Assembly: GCF_000982415.1 (NCBI RefSeq)
Contig: NZ_LANI01000020.1
Span: forward strand, 86,270 to 150,269
Direction: 5' to 3'
Origin: Kiloniella litopenaei
GTDB taxonomy: Bacteria > Pseudomonadota > Alphaproteobacteria > Kiloniellales > Kiloniellaceae
DNA length: 64,000 nucleotides
Shown here: positions 47,385 to 56,176 of the stretch, piece by piece
How positions within the stretch are numbered: position 1 is the first letter of the stretch
Layout of the letters: each line of letters starts with the position of its first letter
The notes under the pieces: generated by a model
Seen by the model: the letters and a program-made list of their open reading frames with translations, nothing else
Told to the model about the DNA's origin: nothing
The model's database searches: none
Position numbers and translations under genes: made by a program

Positions 47385-48101
47385 CTATTCGGATATTCTG
47401 GGCAGGAAAGAGAGATCTACGAAATATTTTTTCGGGTTCGACTGATCAACAAAAACAGTAACCGTGTCTTGGTTTATATGGGGACTGGGGTTAAACCAGA
47501 TGTTTTCACTTTTGAAGATATGTAAGGTGTTATTTGTTGGGTCTTGCCATTGTGAAATAACCTGAAACGGGTATCTGCCGTTAACTCTGATGCTCGTGTT
47601 CTCAGCAATGGAATCTATTTTAGCGGTAATGGGAGACCCGTGGCGCAAGAGATAGTTTTTCAGTTTCTCTTTTTTTGATAGATAGATTGATATGCCAATA
47701 CCAAAAGCGGAAAAGATGAGGCCTATTATTCCCAAAATGATGGGGCTAAACCAAAGTGATAAGGTGTCATTGATTTTCGCATCTTGAGGATTTTCCGGCT
47801 CATAGAGAATGCTTACACTTTCACCTTTTTTATAAGCTGGTGGATTTGATCCGGTGCTTGATTGGAAGATTATCTCGTCACCAGTTAAGGTTTGAAAAGA
47901 AACTTCCGGACGATAGACATAAGAGTTACTTGTGGATGAGCTTGAAGTCGAACGGGACTGGATCAGGTTGATGACTGTTCCCTGAGCCGAATGAGCAGTA
48001 TCTATAAATTGATATGTCTTATAGCCCCAAGCTCCCATAGATAGTAGAGCGATTAGCCCCACTGTGATGAAAATATAGTGAAGTATTTTAATCGTTTTCA
48101 T
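47385..48101 (-). CDS. DUF3592 domain membrane protein
   Basis: A 238-aa protein with two membrane helices (about 8-27, IFITVGLIALLSMGAWG, and about 119-141) flanking a DUF3592-type domain. In that domain AQGTVINLIQSRSTSSSS, RPEVSFQTLTGDEIIFQSST and YKKGESVSILYEPENPQDAK are the usual strands, and the sequence after helix 2 repeats a shorter version. The domain is common and of unknown function; the fold suggests a soluble beta module facing the periplasm. It lies upstream of the tmRNA promoter on the same strand and appears to be monocistronic. Confidence 0.8.
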   Translation of the reverse strand: MKTIKILHYIFITVGLIALLSMGAWGYKTYQFIDTAHSAQGTVINLIQSRSTSSSSTSNSYVYRPEVSFQTLTGDEIIFQSSTGSNPPAYKKGESVSILYEPENPQDAKINDTLSLWFSPIILGIIGLIFSAFGIGISIYLSKKEKLKNYLLRHGSPITAKIDSIAENTSIRVNGRYPFQVISQWQDPTNNTLHIFKSENIWFNPSPHINQDTVTVFVDQSNPKKYFVDLSFLPRISE

Positions 48102-48291
48102 TTGGGATACTTCTTTATTGCGCCTTCAGGTCTTGTCGTTGGATTGATAAAGTATGCGTACTTAGCATTTTTTGCAAAAGGACACAGGCTCAGCTGATGA
48201 CTATATCCTGACACGTGATATGATCCTGTGATCAGGTTTTCGGATTCTTCCCATCCAAACTTTTGCCACTCTAGCTTTTGAAGGAAAATTA

Positions 48292-49086
48292 ATGCGTCAG
48301 TATCTCGATCTCATGAAAGATGTCCTGGAGAACGGAACGGATAAAGGGGATCGTACAGGTACAGGGACCAGAAGTGTTTTCGGACGGCAGATCCGCTTTG
48401 ATCTCTCGCAAGGCTTTCCCTTGATGACGACAAAAAAACTTCACATTAAGTCTGTTATTCACGAACTGCTTTGGTTTCTATCCGGAGATACGAATATCAA
48501 GTATCTCAAGGAAAACGGAGTGAGGATTTGGGATGAGTGGGCGGACGAAAATGGTGATTTAGGCCCTGTCTATGGGCATCAATGGCGTTCCTGGCCTACG
48601 CCCGATGGGACAACAGTGGATCAGATCACCAATTTGATGGCGCAGATCAAGAACAATCCTGATTCCAGACGGCATATTGTTTCTGCCTGGAATGTGGCTG
48701 AAGTGGATAATATGGCCTTGCCGCCGTGTCATAGCCTGTTTCAGTTCTATGTTGCTGATGGTCGCCTGTCTTGCCAGCTTTATCAGCGGTCTGCGGATAT
48801 CTTTCTGGGGGTGCCTTTTAACATCGCGTCCTATGCGCTTTTGACCTGTATGATTGCCCAGCAAGCCGATTTGGAACCCGGTGACTTTGTGCATACCTTT
48901 GGCGATGCCCATATCTATTCAAATCATTTTGAGCAGGTCAAAACTCAGTTGCAGCGTGAACCGCTCAAGCTGCCGAGCCTGCGGATCAAGGGAAAACCCG
49001 ACAGCATTTTTGATTATACCTTTGATGATTTTGAAATCCTGAACTACGAGGCACACCCGCATATCGCAGGAAAAGTATCTGTTTAA
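48292..49086 (+). CDS. thyA: Thymidylate synthase
   Basis: ThyA methylates dUMP to dTMP using methylene-tetrahydrofolate, giving dihydrofolate. At 264 aa it has exactly the E. coli length. The opening [20 protein letters not shown] binds dUMP phosphate, and [14 protein letters not shown] carries the nucleophile Cys146; [20 protein letters not shown] is the other highly conserved stretch. Its usual partner folA is 8 kb downstream on the same strand, beyond an inserted catabolic island. Confidence 0.98.
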   Translation: MRQYLDLMKDVLENGTDKGDRTGTGTRSVFGRQIRFDLSQGFPLMTTKKLHIKSVIHELLWFLSGDTNIKYLKENGVRIWDEWADENGDLGPVYGHQWRSWPTPDGTTVDQITNLMAQIKNNPDSRRHIVSAWNVAEVDNMALPPCHSLFQFYVADGRLSCQLYQRSADIFLGVPFNIASYALLTCMIAQQADLEPGDFVHTFGDAHIYSNHFEQVKTQLQREPLKLPSLRIKGKPDSIFDYTFDDFEILNYEAHPHIAGKVSV

Positions 49087-49144
49087 GCACTAAATACTTT
49101 GCTCTCGTCTTGATTAACAGCACGTTCTTTATGGGAATATCATT

Positions 49145-50275
49145 ATGCCTTTTAATACGTTGAATACGCCCGCACTTTTACTTGATAAAGACGTGTTTGA
49201 AGAAAATTGCCGGGTGATGCAAGAACGCGTGCAAGAGGCCGGAATAAAGCTGCGTCCGCATATGAAAACGGCAAAAGCCCTCGAAGCCTATCATTGTGCA
49301 ACAAAAGATGGTTTTGATGGCATCACGGTTTCTACCTTGGCGGAAGCTGATTTTTTTGCCAGTGGCGGCGTGACAGATATCCTCTATGCTGTGGGGATTG
49401 TTCCGTCCAAATTGTCACAGGCACAGCGGGTGCAGGATAAGGGCGTTAAGCTCACGTTGATCACCGATAATCCTGATGCCATTTCGGTTTTGGACGTGGA
49501 AGCCAAGAGGCTCGGGACAACTTTTCCAATTTTGATTGAGATTGACAGCGGAGGACGCCGCGGAGGTGTGCTAGCTGATTCTCAGGATCTTTTGAACCTG
49601 GCAAAGGCTATTGCTGCATCCCGGTGCTTGAGCCTGGAAGGTGTCATGACGCATGCTGGTCATTCCTATCATTTTTCTACACCAGAAGAAATTGCGGACA
49701 TAGCCGAGCAAGAGAGATTATCTGTTGTTCAGGCAGCAGAACGCCTTTTGAAATCTGGATTTCCTTGCCCTGTTGTCAGTGCAGGATCAACGCCGACAGC
49801 TGTTTTTGCAAAAAGCTATGAAGGTCTGACAGAGATCAGGCCGGGCGTTTATATGTTTGGTGATGTTGACCAGATGTTTATTGGGGCCTGTAAACAAAAC
49901 GAGATTGCAGCAACGGTTCTTGCTTCTGTCATTGGTCATAACAAAACTGCAAAACGTCTTCTGATTGATGCCGGGGGCTTGGCTCTCTCGAAAGATATAA
50001 GCGCCAGCGAGTTCTCTTCCCATACAGGATATGGCCTTGTGTGTGAACTGAATGGCGAAGTTATTGAAGAGTTGTATGTTGAATCTGTTCATCAGGAACA
50101 CGGGCTCATTGCGTCTGTTTCCGGTGATCTTCCCTATGATAAATTTCCTGTCGGCAGCCGACTTCGAATCTTGCCAATTCACACTTGCATGACCTGCGCA
50201 GGCTTCTCTCATTATGACGTGCATAGCGCCGAAGGAGAGCTTTTGGGGAAATGGGAGCGGGTTAATCGTTGGTGA
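49145..50275 (+). CDS. D-serine dehydratase/D-threonine aldolase-like PLP enzyme
   Basis: A 376-aa fold-type III PLP enzyme with an alanine-racemase-like N-terminal barrel and a DSD1-type C-terminal domain. LRPHMKTAKALEAYH near residues 37-51 contains the Schiff-base Lys, EIDSGGRRGGVL is a phosphate-binding loop, and GVMTHAGHSYH is typical of the D-threonine aldolase/DSD1 group. The zinc ligands of the family are suggested by HQEHG and ILPIHTCMTC. Possible reactions are D-serine dehydration, D-threonine or 3-hydroxyaspartate cleavage. It lies just after thyA, on the other strand from the hydroxyproline genes, so a link to D-hydroxyproline metabolism is only conjecture. Confidence 0.85.
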   Translation: MPFNTLNTPALLLDKDVFEENCRVMQERVQEAGIKLRPHMKTAKALEAYHCATKDGFDGITVSTLAEADFFASGGVTDILYAVGIVPSKLSQAQRVQDKGVKLTLITDNPDAISVLDVEAKRLGTTFPILIEIDSGGRRGGVLADSQDLLNLAKAIAASRCLSLEGVMTHAGHSYHFSTPEEIADIAEQERLSVVQAAERLLKSGFPCPVVSAGSTPTAVFAKSYEGLTEIRPGVYMFGDVDQMFIGACKQNEIAATVLASVIGHNKTAKRLLIDAGGLALSKDISASEFSSHTGYGLVCELNGEVIEELYVESVHQEHGLIASVSGDLPYDKFPVGSRLRILPIHTCMTCAGFSHYDVHSAEGELLGKWERVNRW

Positions 50276-50302
50276 TGTGCAAATGGATTTTGTGAGACCC
50301 AG

Positions 50303-50340
50303 TATTATGAAGTTGGGTATTATGAAGTTGGGTATTATGA
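50303..50340. repeat. Tandem 15-bp repeat before the rhomboid gene
   Basis: The unit TATTATGAAGTTGGG occurs at 50303-50317 and 50318-50332, and the start of a third copy follows at 50333. It lies in the short gap between the PLP enzyme and the rhomboid gene. Confidence 0.8.
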
Positions 50341-50347
50341 GATTAGG

Positions 50348-50920
50348 ATGAGTTTTCTTAATCGTTTCCGGGACGTCTTTCTCTTTGTTGGCAGCCTTTG
50401 GGTGGTTTTCGCCTTGAACTGGGCATTGTCCGGTGCGCTTTATCAGTATGGTCTTGTCCCCAGACATGTCGAAACATTACCGGGAATTCTCGTCACTCCC
50501 TTTTTACATGCCGACTACCTACACTTGTTATCAAACTCGATACCTCTCTTGATTTTAGGCTGTTTGGTCTCACTGGAAAGGCGTGGCGACAGAAGAGACC
50601 AGTTTCGTTCGATCTGTCTGGCTCTGATCCTCTTTTCCGGCGGGCTGGTATGGTGTTTTGGCCGCACGGCACTTCACATCGGGGCAAGTGGTGTTGTCTA
50701 TGGATTACTGGGCTATCTTTTGGGATCTGCCTGGTGGCGTCGTGATTTTCGATCCATCATTATCGCGATATTTGTTCTCGCTCTTTATAGCGGGTTGATC
50801 TCGGGACTTTTTATCCCGATGAGAGGCGTTTCATTCGAAGCGCATCTGTTTGGTTTCTTATCAGGTGGGTTGATTGCCTATATTTCCTGTCGCACAAAAA
50901 AGCCACCCAGATATTTTTAA
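50348..50920 (+). CDS. Rhomboid family intramembrane serine protease
   Basis: A 190-aa six-helix membrane protease. HADYLHLLSNSIPLL (near 54-68) is the conserved His-x-x-x-x-His-Leu-x-x-Asn helix. HIGASGVVYGLLGYL near 110-124 holds the catalytic Ser in GASG (about Ser114), and EAHLFGFLSGGLIAY holds the catalytic His (about His166). It is a minimal rhomboid without the extra helix. Natural substrates are unknown. It ends in the left arm of a large terminator. Confidence 0.88.
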   Translation: MSFLNRFRDVFLFVGSLWVVFALNWALSGALYQYGLVPRHVETLPGILVTPFLHADYLHLLSNSIPLLILGCLVSLERRGDRRDQFRSICLALILFSGGLVWCFGRTALHIGASGVVYGLLGYLLGSAWWRRDFRSIIIAIFVLALYSGLISGLFIPMRGVSFEAHLFGFLSGGLIAYISCRTKKPPRYF

Positions 50921-50963
50921 TACGATATCTTATTTTTAATAGGATATCTGTGGGTGGCTTTTT
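50896..50963. terminator. Bidirectional terminator with an internal tandem duplication
   Basis: AAAAAGCCACCC (50896-50907) and GGGTGGCTTTTT (50952-50963) form a 12-bp stem with a T run on both strands, serving the rhomboid gene and the convergent epimerase gene. The loop contains a 19-base unit, TATTTTTAATACGATATCT, repeated once with one change (50912-50930 and 50931-50949). The left arm overlaps the rhomboid coding end. Confidence 0.85.
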
Positions 50964-50984
50964 GTTTGCGGGTTATTCCGAGGG

Positions 50985-51986
50985 TTATGTCAGCAAGAAA
51001 CCTTTTGCGTAGGGGTCGCGATCATCAATAAAGATGTTGTTTAGGCCGTGAATACGCGCCCAGCCTTCTATGGATGGAATGATGGCGTCATAGTCGCCAA
51101 CTTTTGCCCGGTCTTCGATGCGGCCTTTGAACAGGCTGCCAATGATGCTCTCGTGAACAAAATCACTGCCGACGTTCAGCTTTCCGCGCGCTGCCAACTG
51201 TGCCATTCGTGCAGATGTTCCTGTGCCGCAAGGCGAGCGATCAATTCCCTTGTCTCCATAAAAAACAGCGTTCCGTGCGTGAGCTTCGGGATGCACAGGG
51301 GTTCCCGTCCACTGTAAATGTGAGCAACCACGAATGCGATCATCTTCGGGGTGAACGAAGTCGTATTTTTCATTGATCAGGTTTCGGATCAGGGGGCTAA
51401 GGCGTTGAATGTCACCGGGCGTGATATCATTTAGGTCCTGATAGTTTTCCTGCTGCTCTATGATGGCATAAAAATTACCGCCATACGCGACGTCAAACTT
51501 CAGATTGCCAAAATCAGGCACATCAACATTAAGATCTGTTGAATGCAGGAAAGAGGCAACGTTGCGAATACGCACAGAATCAACGTAGTCACCATTCTTT
51601 TTGTATTCCGCGATCACCAGACCCGCAGGGGTGTCGAGGCGTAAAACACCTTCTTCTTTGGGCGTTACCAAACCACGCTCAATCATGATGGTCACGGTAC
51701 CGATTGTGCCATGTCCGCACATGGGTAAACAACCACTGGTCTCTATGAAAAGAATTCCGATATCGCAATCTTCACGGGTGGGCGGGTAGAGAATACTGCC
51801 GGACATAATGTCGTGGCCGCGCGGTTCAAACATTAATCCTGTTCTGATCCAGTCATATTCAGCTAGGAAATGCGCGCGCCGTTCCAGCATGGAATCACCC
51901 TGAAGAAGAGGGCCGCCGCCCGCAACAACCCGGACGGGGTTTCCGCAAGTATGTGCATCAACACAGAAAAAAGTATGGTTCGCCAC
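50985..51986 (-). CDS. 4-hydroxyproline 2-epimerase (proline racemase family)
   Basis: A 333-aa cofactor-free epimerase of the proline racemase family. Both catalytic cysteines are present: LPMCGHGTIG (Cys near 90) and DRSPCGTGTSARMAQ (Cys near 253). CSHLQWTGTP is the region that distinguishes 4-hydroxyproline epimerases from proline racemases. It should convert trans-4-hydroxy-L-proline to cis-4-hydroxy-D-proline. It follows the FAD dehydrogenase gene by about 90 bases on the same strand; together with the dehydrogenase and an aldehyde dehydrogenase it makes most of a hydroxyproline-degradation route. Confidence 0.9.
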   Translation of the reverse strand: MANHTFFCVDAHTCGNPVRVVAGGGPLLQGDSMLERRAHFLAEYDWIRTGLMFEPRGHDIMSGSILYPPTREDCDIGILFIETSGCLPMCGHGTIGTVTIMIERGLVTPKEEGVLRLDTPAGLVIAEYKKNGDYVDSVRIRNVASFLHSTDLNVDVPDFGNLKFDVAYGGNFYAIIEQQENYQDLNDITPGDIQRLSPLIRNLINEKYDFVHPEDDRIRGCSHLQWTGTPVHPEAHARNAVFYGDKGIDRSPCGTGTSARMAQLAARGKLNVGSDFVHESIIGSLFKGRIEDRAKVGDYDAIIPSIEGWARIHGLNNIFIDDRDPYAKGFLLT

Positions 51987-52073
51987 GTGTGTTTATCCTT
52001 ATGGAATCTTTCTGCCCAACAAGCTGTGATTTATTGTCCGGGCCTTTGCTGTTGTTAGTAAGGTTGAGATGAA

Positions 52074-53330
52074 TTAGTTAAAGCGGTCAATTCTAAAGGG
52101 TGTGAGGTCAAAGTCTGTTGGTCGGCCAGCCACCAAGTCAGCAATGCTCCGTCCTGTGACGGCCCCACCCGTGATACCAAGATGTCCATGTCCAAAGGCG
52201 TAATGAACATTTGAATGGTGACTGGATTGGCTAATAACCGGGGCACTGTCTGGGGTTGATGGACGACGTCCCATCCATTTCGTGCCACCTGTGCCGTTCA
52301 GATTTGGCATGTAGTTCTTTGCGAGTGTAAGAAGGGCATCGCACCGTTTGTAATTGGGTTCAGCTTCTATCCCGGCAAATTCAACAGCTCCGCCGATACG
52401 CAGACCCATGCTCATAGGCGTAGCGACAAACTTGTCCTCTGCAAAAAGGACCATGTTGTTAAGGCTGACACCGGGGGTCGGTAGTGTCGTGTTGTAACCA
52501 CGTTCAGTATCCAGAGGAAAATGATCGCCGAGCTTTTTAGCCAAACGCGCCGACCAGGCACCGGCACAAACCACCAACTGGTCAAACGCAATATTCTGTC
52601 CACCCTTGGTTCTAGCTGATGCCGGGTGGCTATCCTGATGTTCAATGTGTTCTAATTCATCCGTAATATAAGTACCGCCATTACGGGTAAACTGTTCTGC
52701 AAGGCCTTTGATTAAATCAGCCGGGTTGGCAAAGTGTCCCCAACGTGGGGTATAGACGCCGCATTTTGCCAGCTCTCCCAACTGTGGTTCGCGTTCCAGA
52801 ATTTCTGATCGGGAGAGATTATGTGCCTCAATACCGTTTCGACGTGTCAGGTCCCAGTAATAGGAGTCTTTTTCCCGGCCCTTTTCACTTTTGTAAACGG
52901 TCAGAGATCCTTCTGTTTTCAACAGGGATTGCAGGCCTGCTTCCCCCAGAAGCGGGGCGTAGTCATCAAAGGCGTTCTTCAGGTAGGCACTCATGGCCGA
53001 AGCCGTTTTTTCCACCTGTTGATGACTGCTGGATTTCAGGAACAGATACAGCCAGGGGAGGAACTTTGGCAGATAGGTCAGGCGAAGGGAAAGGGGACCG
53101 AGAGGATCCAATAACCAGCCGGGTACATCTTTCCAAAGCCCGGGAAGAGCAAAGGGAACGATTTCTGTTGCGGCAATTGCACCTGCATTTCCACACGATG
53201 CGCTATCGCCAAGTGGATCGCGTTCGACAATGGTTACAGAATGGCCATCTTTTAAAAGATAGCTCGCACTGCAAAGACCAATGATACCCGATCCAACAAC
53301 GAGGATGTTTTTTTTCGTTCCCTTACTCAT
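52074..53330 (-). CDS. FAD-dependent D-amino-acid (probably D-hydroxyproline) dehydrogenase
   Basis: A 418-aa DadA-family flavoprotein. The FAD-binding Rossmann motif ILVVGSGIIGLCSASYLL opens the protein, DPLGDSASCGNAGAIA is the second signature, and the C-terminal GHGHLGITGGAVTGRSIADL closes the FAD site. DadA-type enzymes oxidise D-amino acids into the respiratory chain. In hydroxyproline operons the matching enzyme oxidises cis-4-hydroxy-D-proline to a pyrroline. Its neighbours, an epimerase downstream and an aldehyde dehydrogenase upstream, make this role most likely. Ordinary D-alanine dehydrogenase is the alternative. Confidence 0.85.
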   Translation of the reverse strand: MSKGTKKNILVVGSGIIGLCSASYLLKDGHSVTIVERDPLGDSASCGNAGAIAATEIVPFALPGLWKDVPGWLLDPLGPLSLRLTYLPKFLPWLYLFLKSSSHQQVEKTASAMSAYLKNAFDDYAPLLGEAGLQSLLKTEGSLTVYKSEKGREKDSYYWDLTRRNGIEAHNLSRSEILEREPQLGELAKCGVYTPRWGHFANPADLIKGLAEQFTRNGGTYITDELEHIEHQDSHPASARTKGGQNIAFDQLVVCAGAWSARLAKKLGDHFPLDTERGYNTTLPTPGVSLNNMVLFAEDKFVATPMSMGLRIGGAVEFAGIEAEPNYKRCDALLTLAKNYMPNLNGTGGTKWMGRRPSTPDSAPVISQSSHHSNVHYAFGHGHLGITGGAVTGRSIADLVAGRPTDFDLTPFRIDRFN

Positions 53331-53365
53331 CCGTAATCTCCAAAGGCTGAGTCTTGTTCGTTACC

Positions 53366-54826
53366 TTATGGCAGCGTATAGGCTGTTTTTACTGTTGTGA
53401 AGAATTCAGCAGCATAACTGCCCTGTTCTCTACTGCCATAGCTTGATCCTTTGGTGCCACCAAATGGAACGTGGTAATCAACGCCTGCTGTGGGCAGGTT
53501 CACCATTGCCATACCTGCTTTGGCGTTCCGTTTGAAATGAGAAGCGTATTTCAGGGATGTTGTGCAGATACCGGAAGACAGACCGAAATCCGTATCATTG
53601 GCTACGGCAAGGGCTTGATCGTAGTCGGTAACGCGGATAACAGAAGCAACAGGTCCAAAAACCTCTTCACGGTTAATGCGCATTGCATTTTCTGTTTCAG
53701 TAAAGAGAGCCGGGGAGAGATAGAAGCCTTTGGTCGCTCGTTCCAGAAGTTCACCACCATAGGCCAATTTTGCACCTTCGTCCTGACCAATACGGATATA
53801 GTCCAGATCCTGTTTTAGCTGGCTTTCGTCAACGACCGGACCGATGTGAACACCATCGGACAGGGCGTTGTCGATTTTCAGCTGTTCCAGTCTGGCGATG
53901 ACCTTTGCAACGAATTCATCGTGAACACCTTCGGTAACAATCAGGCGTGAAGATGCTGTGCAACGCTGACCTGTCGAGAAGTATGCACCCTGGACAGCTG
54001 TCTCAACAGCAATATCCATATCCGCATCATCCAGAACAACCAGAGGGTTTTTGCCACCCATTTCCAACTGGAATTTGGCCATACGTCCGGCACAGGTTGC
54101 GGCGACATGACGGCCAGTTGCAACTGATCCGGTGAAGCTAACGCCATTTACCTTAGGATTGGTCAGAATTTCTTCACCAACAACTGAACCACGGCCCATA
54201 ACAAGGTTGAAGACGCCTTCTGGTAAGCCAGAGCGTGAAATAATATCGGCCAATGCCCAGCCACAGCCGGGAACCAGGTCGGCAGGTTTAAACACGATGG
54301 CATTACCATAACAAATAGCAGGGGCAATTTTCCAGGCGGGAATAGCAATCGGGAAGTTCCACGGGGTAATGATACCCACAACACCCAACGCTTCTCTGAC
54401 AACCTCGACCTCTACGCCGGGGCGGACTGAAGCAAGTTTATCGCCTTTAAGACGTAGCGCCTCGCCAGCAAAAAATTTGAAGATTTGTCCCGCACGCGCC
54501 GTTTCGCCGATGCCTTCCGCAAGGGTTTTACCTTCTTCGCGTGAAAGAAGTTCACCCAACTCTGCTTTTCTAGCCAGAAGTTCTGTGCCGATTGCATCCA
54601 GTACGTCAAAGCGTTGTTGTGGTGTCGATTGGGACCAGCTTTTTGCAGCAACATCCGCTACATCAATGGCTTCGCGCGTTTGTGCCGCGTTAGCTTGGGT
54701 ATATACGCCAACAATTTCAGCTGTATTGGACGGATTGATATTATCACGGGCAGTTGAACCGTCGACATATTGACCGTTAATATAATTCTGTTTCAAAGCT
54801 TCTACTCCCTTGAGTTGGGGTGTCAT
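53366..54826 (-). CDS. Aldehyde dehydrogenase, probably alpha-ketoglutarate semialdehyde dehydrogenase
   Basis: A 486-aa NAD(P)-dependent aldehyde dehydrogenase. ITPWNFPIAIPAWKIAPAIC binds the cofactor, QLEMGGKNPLVV contains the general-base Glu, and GAYFSTGQRCTASSRLIVTE the nucleophile Cys. PTAGVDYHVPFGGTKGSSYG near the C-terminus is typical of the semialdehyde dehydrogenase group that makes 2-oxoglutarate from its semialdehyde. It leads the dehydrogenase-epimerase operon and has a perfect GntR-type palindrome 116 bases before its start. Its substrate is inferred from context. Confidence 0.87.
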   Translation of the reverse strand: MTPQLKGVEALKQNYINGQYVDGSTARDNINPSNTAEIVGVYTQANAAQTREAIDVADVAAKSWSQSTPQQRFDVLDAIGTELLARKAELGELLSREEGKTLAEGIGETARAGQIFKFFAGEALRLKGDKLASVRPGVEVEVVREALGVVGIITPWNFPIAIPAWKIAPAICYGNAIVFKPADLVPGCGWALADIISRSGLPEGVFNLVMGRGSVVGEEILTNPKVNGVSFTGSVATGRHVAATCAGRMAKFQLEMGGKNPLVVLDDADMDIAVETAVQGAYFSTGQRCTASSRLIVTEGVHDEFVAKVIARLEQLKIDNALSDGVHIGPVVDESQLKQDLDYIRIGQDEGAKLAYGGELLERATKGFYLSPALFTETENAMRINREEVFGPVASVIRVTDYDQALAVANDTDFGLSSGICTTSLKYASHFKRNAKAGMAMVNLPTAGVDYHVPFGGTKGSSYGSREQGSYAAEFFTTVKTAYTLP

Positions 54827-54941
54827 TATCTATTCGTATGATCTGTCTTGTATTGGGCATAATGGCTGCCGATCACAGTGAATAAGATGATAAATTTCCG
54901 ATTGTCTGTGTTGGATTGCCGACATTATAAGAGTTTATTGG

Positions 54942-54957
54942 ATATTGTATACAATAT
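54942..54957. promoter_or_regulatory. Candidate GntR operator upstream of the aldehyde dehydrogenase operon
   Basis: ATATTGTATACAATAT is a perfect 16-base palindrome in the gap between the 3-hydroxyproline dehydratase-like gene and the aldehyde dehydrogenase gene. Its core ATTGTATACAAT has the shape recognised by FCD-class GntR regulators, and such a regulator is encoded at 56177. Confidence 0.7.
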
Positions 54958-55011
54958 TTTGGCGCAAGCTAATGATTTCATGCTAGCCTTGTTCTATCTA
55001 ATTGTATTTAT

Positions 55012-56019
55012 TTACTTTAAGAGAAACCCTTTGCCAATTCTATCATCTTGTTCCAGGGTGAATACGGATTCACCTGTGTAGTGTGCTTTGCCTTTTACAC
55101 GGACGCGAACAGCTTGATGGGGGCCATAGTTAAATACTTCTTCTGCTGTTGCCTCGAATAAGCTTTTTGTTACGCTTTCAAATTGTCGGGTCTGTCCCTT
55201 ACTGATTTGACTTTTGGCCATTTGCACAGCTATGCGTGCTGTTACGCCTGATCCAGTTGGGCTTCTATCTACTTGCTTGTCGGCAAAAACGCAGATGTTT
55301 GCAGAGGCGCAATTCGAAAAGGTATCTTTGCCGTCTGTCAGAATAGTGCCGTAGAGAAAAGCAAGATCATTGGATTCAGGATGTGACAGTTTGATGTTTT
55401 CTTTTATTGCTGTGCTGATTTTGTCCGCCGCTTGAACGAGGTCGCGTGTTGATGATTCATGTACGTCTAGTCCTAATTGCTTTGCTGATACTAAACCATA
55501 AAAAGCGCCGCCATATCCGATATCGTACTTAACTGTACCGTAGCCAGGAACATCAATGTTCTGATCTGTTGAAAAGGCAAATGCTGGAACGGACAAGAAA
55601 GAAACAGCGCCACTTTGACCATCCTTGACATCGACATTCGCAATAACAAGGCCACAAGGGCATTCGATTTTGACTGTTGTTGTTGGCTCTACCGCTTTGA
55701 CGATACCCTGATCAACGGCATATCGTCCAAGCGCAATGACAGCATGCCCGCACATGGTGCTGTAACCTTCGTTGTGCAAAAAAAGGACGCCAAGGTCTGC
55801 TTCGGGATGACATGGTTCTACCAGAAGAGCACCATACATGTCATAATGCCCCCGAGGTTCGAACATGAGGAGCTGCCGCAAGTTGTCGAGGTTATCTCTG
55901 ACAAAGCGGCGTTTTTCGAGAATACTGTTTCCTTTAATCTCTGGGTACCCACTTGTGATGATCCTTAGTGGCTCGCCACCAGTATGCATCTCTATTGTAT
56001 TAATTCTGACGTCACGCAT
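55012..56019 (-). CDS. trans-3-hydroxy-L-proline dehydratase-like (proline racemase family)
   Basis: A 335-aa relative of the epimerase at 50985. The first catalytic position is intact, YSTMCGHAVIALG (Cys near 90), but the second Cys is replaced by Thr in DRSPTGSGVTARIA (about Thr255). In this family the Cys-Thr pair marks trans-3-hydroxy-L-proline dehydratases, which make a pyrroline-2-carboxylate. Both the substitution and the clustering with hydroxyproline genes support the call. The reductase needed for the next step is not in the window. A GntR-like operator lies about 30 bases before its start. Confidence 0.85.
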   Translation of the reverse strand: MRDVRINTIEMHTGGEPLRIITSGYPEIKGNSILEKRRFVRDNLDNLRQLLMFEPRGHYDMYGALLVEPCHPEADLGVLFLHNEGYSTMCGHAVIALGRYAVDQGIVKAVEPTTTVKIECPCGLVIANVDVKDGQSGAVSFLSVPAFAFSTDQNIDVPGYGTVKYDIGYGGAFYGLVSAKQLGLDVHESSTRDLVQAADKISTAIKENIKLSHPESNDLAFLYGTILTDGKDTFSNCASANICVFADKQVDRSPTGSGVTARIAVQMAKSQISKGQTRQFESVTKSLFEATAEEVFNYGPHQAVRVRVKGKAHYTGESVFTLEQDDRIGKGFLLK

Positions 56020-56048
56020 CTTTTTCTCTATAAATAATAATTTTGAAT

Positions 56049-56060
56049 ATTTTATACAAT
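56049..56060. promoter_or_regulatory. Second GntR operator candidate upstream of the dehydratase gene
   Basis: ATTTTATACAAT differs by one base from the core ATTGTATACAAT of the palindrome at 54942. It lies 30 bases before the dehydratase start, where a repressor would act, and just after the gntR terminator. Confidence 0.6.
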
Positions 56061-56072
56061 AATTCTTGCCTC

Positions 56073-56106
56073 AAAAAAAAGCAGCAAATTTATAAGCTGC
56101 TTTTTT
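56073..56106 (-). terminator. Terminator of the gntR gene
   Basis: On the minus strand AAAAAAGCAGC and GCTGCTTTTT form a 10-bp or longer stem with a ten-base loop and a T run. It separates gntR from the dehydratase gene, so the latter needs its own promoter. Confidence 0.85.
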
Positions 56107-56123
56107 CTTAGGGGGGACCCCAG

Positions 56124-56160
56124 AATAACTATCCACAATAACTATCCGCAACAACTATAT
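56124..56160. repeat. Tandem 13-bp repeat after gntR
   Basis: AATAACTATCCAC (56124-56136), AATAACTATCCGC (56137-56149) and a partial third copy AACAACTAT are head to tail in the short gap between the gntR stop and its terminator. Confidence 0.75.
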
Positions 56161-56176
56161 TGAATTGTAAGAGGTA

